Of a stretch of 9,043 bases of DNA, positions 6,892 to 9,043 are shown piece after piece. Under the pieces are notes generated by a model. The model made no database searches, had not been told where the DNA came from, and saw only the letters and a list, made by a program, of their open reading frames with translations. The stretch is from Hydrogenothermaceae bacterium. GTDB taxonomy: Bacteria > Aquificota > Aquificia > Aquificales > Hydrogenothermaceae. The stretch covers positions 1 to 9,043 of the forward strand of contig JALUFA010000176.1 in NCBI GenBank assembly GCA_027052485.1, written 5' to 3'. Made by a program: the position numbers and the translations under genes. Positions within the stretch are counted from its first letter, which is position 1. Each line of letters opens with the position of its first letter.

Positions 6892-6899
6892 AAAGGGAA

Positions 6900-9043
6900 T
6901 TACGTCGCTGGTGCAGGTTTTGGTGCTGGTTTTCTAGACAGGTAGAGTTTGTAGATTAAATCAACGAGAATTATAAAAGCACCAGCCATTATTAAAGCGT
7001 CAGGTATTATTCTTATCCACATCCATAAGCCTAAACCTTCCAGTACTTCTCTAGTTCTTGCGACCCAGTAGCCGTAATTGAAAGCCCACTCTACCTGTTT
7101 TTCACCTATAACGAGAACAGGAATTGCAAACAGTACTATTCCAGATGTGACAAGCCAGAATCCAAGTTTTGACAGTTTTTCATCCCAGTGTAAACCTTTT
7201 GCTAAAGCATTGGCTCTAACGATGAAGTATAGGAAAGCTATTGATATGTATCCAAAAGCTCCAAGGAGTGCTACGTGGCCGTGAGCCATTCCAAAGTACG
7301 TACCGTGTTCGTAGTAGTTTATAACTGGTAGGTTTATTAGCATTCCAAAGAACCCGGCTCCTAACCAGTTTAAAAATGCAGCTCCAGCAAGCCATAGGAA
7401 GGTCATTCTAAATGGAAACTCGTCTCCTCTCTTTTGAATGTGGAGATACTCTTTTGTAGCTTCAATCATCAAGATTACTAGAGGTAGAGGTTCAAGGGAT
7501 GATAAAACACCTCCCCATGCTAACCAGAACTCATTTTCACCCATCCAGAAGTAGTGGTGGCCTGTTCCAATAGTACCGGCAGCAACAATCAAAAATGCCT
7601 CAAAGAACATCATAATGATGGCAAATCTTGCAGACACAAGACCTAAAGCTACCGTTAAGAAAGCAAGGGTACCTGCTGCAAACAGTTCAAATGTGTTTTC
7701 CACCCATAGATGAACCACCCACCATCTAAAGTAATCATCAACGGTAAAGTTTGGAATTATTTTTGTAATTGGCATCATACCGGCAATGTATAGCACAGCT
7801 ATTGCAAAAGCAGACCATATCATCATTTGAAGAGGTGGGGTTATCTTCTCAGCTTTTTTAACAGTGAAGAACACTATTGAGAACCATAGGACTAAGCCAA
7901 CAACCAAACCTATATCCCAAAGTCTACCGAGCTCTATGTATTCTCTTCCCTCTGAACCAAACCAGAACCATAGATTATCAGGTAATTTCCCAAGGGCTCC
8001 AAGCCAAAGGCCTACAAGTCCACCAACCCCAACGATAACAAGGGCTATCCATAGGATATCTACAGCTATGGGGAATTTGAAATCTTTTCCTTTTGACGCT
8101 AGCGGAGCTACGAACAGACCGCCTGCAAGCCATCCTATTGCTATCCATAAAACTGCAAGGTTAAGGTGAAACTCTCTTGCTGCGTTAAACGGGAGGAGAG
8201 ACTGAGGAATTATCCAGCTGTGGGCTGGTTCTGCGTATAGGTGAGCCATGTATCCGCCAAACACGGTTTGTAGGAAGAAGAATAGAGGAACAAGTGGCAC
8301 AAACTTTAGTACTTTTTCCTGCATTGGAGTTAAAGAGGTAATCTTAATAGGTTTTTCAAAGTCTTTAGGGTCGTTAAACTTGAGGAAGTAGTCGTAAAAC
8401 GCCCAGAGAACAACGATTGTTAACGTCCAGCAAGCCATAAATGCTACTAAAGACCAAAACAGTGTAGAGTATCCATGGCTTAGTTTTATAGCCGGTTCTG
8501 GAGGCCAGTTGTTAGTGTAGGTAGGATGGGCGTTGATGTTTTCCTCAACAACCTTGGCTTCGTTATCAAGAGAGGTTATGGTAACAGGCTTAACGTCCTT
8601 TCCTACTGTAGGTCTTGGAGTGACTGCAACAAGAGTAGTCCAGTCTATAAAATCAACTATCTTTTCTGCTTCTTCCGGTTTTACAATATTTCCAAGCATA
8701 GCATACTGGGGATTTCCCTCAATAAGGTACTTTTTAAGCTTTTCCTTTGCCTTTAAAAATGCCTTTTCATGTTCCGGAGTGATTTTTGTTATTCCTTCCC
8801 TCAGCAGGGACTTTTTTCTCATATCCTCAGTAACGAGGAAGTCTACCTTCGCCCGCTCTTCCTTTTTTAGCTCACTGTAAGGTTTTCCATACTTTTCCTG
8901 AGAGTAGATATCCTGCAGAGCGGTAATCTTTTCGTGGAGCATCCAAGCTGTGTAATCGGGACCCATGTATGCGCCATTACCCAGTAAGGTTCCCTGATCC
9001 ATAATTACATACTTTTGAAAGTACGCCTTACCCTGAACCACAT
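6900..9043 (-). CDS. norB: Quinol-dependent nitric oxide reductase (qNOR/NorZ), N-terminus beyond window edge
   Basis: This inner-membrane enzyme reduces 2 NO to N2O with electrons from quinol. It is 713 residues in frame from the right edge; the apparent GTG at 9039-9041 is internal and the true start with TM1 lies outside. The first about 185 residues are the periplasmic cytochrome-c-like domain (GNGAYMGPDYTAWML near 21-35). They have no CXXCH, so electrons come from quinol and not from cytochrome c. About 13 membrane helices follow, with the missing TM1 giving the 14 of qNOR. Ligands (numbered from the visible first codon) are His292 in REFHLNLA and His589 for haem b, His587 in AHGH for haem b3, and His444, Glu448, His495 and His496 (HLWVE and GTGHHYFW) for FeB; Glu452 is also conserved. 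The residue after HLWVE is Asn, usually Gly. The C-terminus is a KPAPKPAPAT tail. The motifs exclude a standard haem-copper oxidase. It converges on moaE with its own terminator. Confidence 0.94.
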   Translation of the reverse strand, partial: VVQGKAYFQKYVIMDQGTLLGNGAYMGPDYTAWMLHEKITALQDIYSQEKYGKPYSELKKEERAKVDFLVTEDMRKKSLLREGITKITPEHEKAFLKAKEKLKKYLIEGNPQYAMLGNIVKPEEAEKIVDFIDWTTLVAVTPRPTVGKDVKPVTITSLDNEAKVVEENINAHPTYTNNWPPEPAIKLSHGYSTLFWSLVAFMACWTLTIVVLWAFYDYFLKFNDPKDFEKPIKITSLTPMQEKVLKFVPLVPLFFFLQTVFGGYMAHLYAEPAHSWIIPQSLLPFNAAREFHLNLAVLWIAIGWLAGGLFVAPLASKGKDFKFPIAVDILWIALVIVGVGGLVGLWLGALGKLPDNLWFWFGSEGREYIELGRLWDIGLVVGLVLWFSIVFFTVKKAEKITPPLQMMIWSAFAIAVLYIAGMMPITKIIPNFTVDDYFRWWVVHLWVENTFELFAAGTLAFLTVALGLVSARFAIIMMFFEAFLIVAAGTIGTGHHYFWMGENEFWLAWGGVLSSLEPLPLVILMIEATKEYLHIQKRGDEFPFRMTFLWLAGAAFLNWLGAGFFGMLINLPVINYYEHGTYFGMAHGHVALLGAFGYISIAFLYFIVRANALAKGLHWDEKLSKLGFWLVTSGIVLFAIPVLVIGEKQVEWAFNYGYWVARTREVLEGLGLWMWIRIIPDALIMAGAFIILVDLIYKLYLSRKPAPKPAPAT

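Noticed and set aside
7864..8169. Plus-strand open frame inside the qNOR gene
   Set aside because: It is antisense to well-conserved qNOR helices, has low-complexity Ser/Pro/Thr composition and no ribosome binding site.
8526..8880. Two overlapping plus-strand frames opposite the N-terminal part of qNOR
   Set aside because: They overlap each other and lie antisense to the conserved cytochrome-c-like domain, with no recognisable protein features.
6900..9043. Haem-copper cytochrome oxidase instead of NO reductase
   Set aside because: HLWVE with an FeB glutamate, GTGHHYFW and the N-terminal cytochrome-c-like domain without CXXCH are NOR features. The His-Tyr crosslink motif of oxidases is absent.
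1..9043. CRISPR array, tRNA, rRNA, insertion sequence or phage-type genes
   Set aside because: No regularly spaced repeats, cloverleaf-like sequences, terminal inverted repeats or transposase motifs were seen. Nearly every base is within a recognised gene.

Overview
The window is a gene-dense, moderately AT-rich stretch of bacterial chromosome. Lysine, glutamate, isoleucine and arginine codons of the AGA/AGG type are frequent. Metabolic and envelope genes with unrelated roles are packed into one overlapping operon next to a quinol-type nitric oxide reductase. This combination suggests a thermophilic, nitrate- or NO-respiring Gram-negative bacterium of the Aquificota type (Persephonella/Sulfurihydrogenibium-like). 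The taxon is an inference from style and gene content; no rRNA or other marker is present.

Plus strand, positions 1-6869: seven genes run in one direction with overlaps or gaps of at most 11 bases, so they are probably co-transcribed. In order they are: the 3' four-fifths of an RND (HAE1-type) efflux pump, entering from the left edge; hisC (histidinol-phosphate aminotransferase); a short RlmN/Cfr-family radical SAM protein; a class I aspartate-type aminotransferase; a SoxW-like thioredoxin-fold lipoprotein; an exported IagB-type lytic transglycosylase; and moaE (molybdopterin synthase large subunit). The pump, the thioredoxin lipoprotein and the transglycosylase act in the envelope. The two aminotransferases act in amino-acid synthesis. 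MoaE serves molybdenum-cofactor synthesis. No single pathway links them all.

Positions 6868-6891: a perfect 18-base palindrome with a U-tract only in the minus-strand reading. It is the terminator of the leftward gene and separates the two convergent units.

Minus strand, positions 9043-6900: a quinol-dependent nitric oxide reductase (qNOR, NorZ/NorB type) whose N-terminus lies beyond the right edge. All haem and FeB ligands are visible and there is no haem c motif. MoaE (needed for molybdenum enzymes such as nitrate reductase) next to qNOR is compatible with a denitrifying or NO-detoxifying lifestyle, but the two genes are in opposite transcription units.

No tRNA, rRNA, CRISPR array, insertion sequence or integrase is visible. 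There is no gene-free stretch longer than about 30 bases. The item I most want checked is the N-terminally minimal RlmN-like protein, which keeps both catalytic cysteines. I see no clear evidence of a wholly new multi-gene system.
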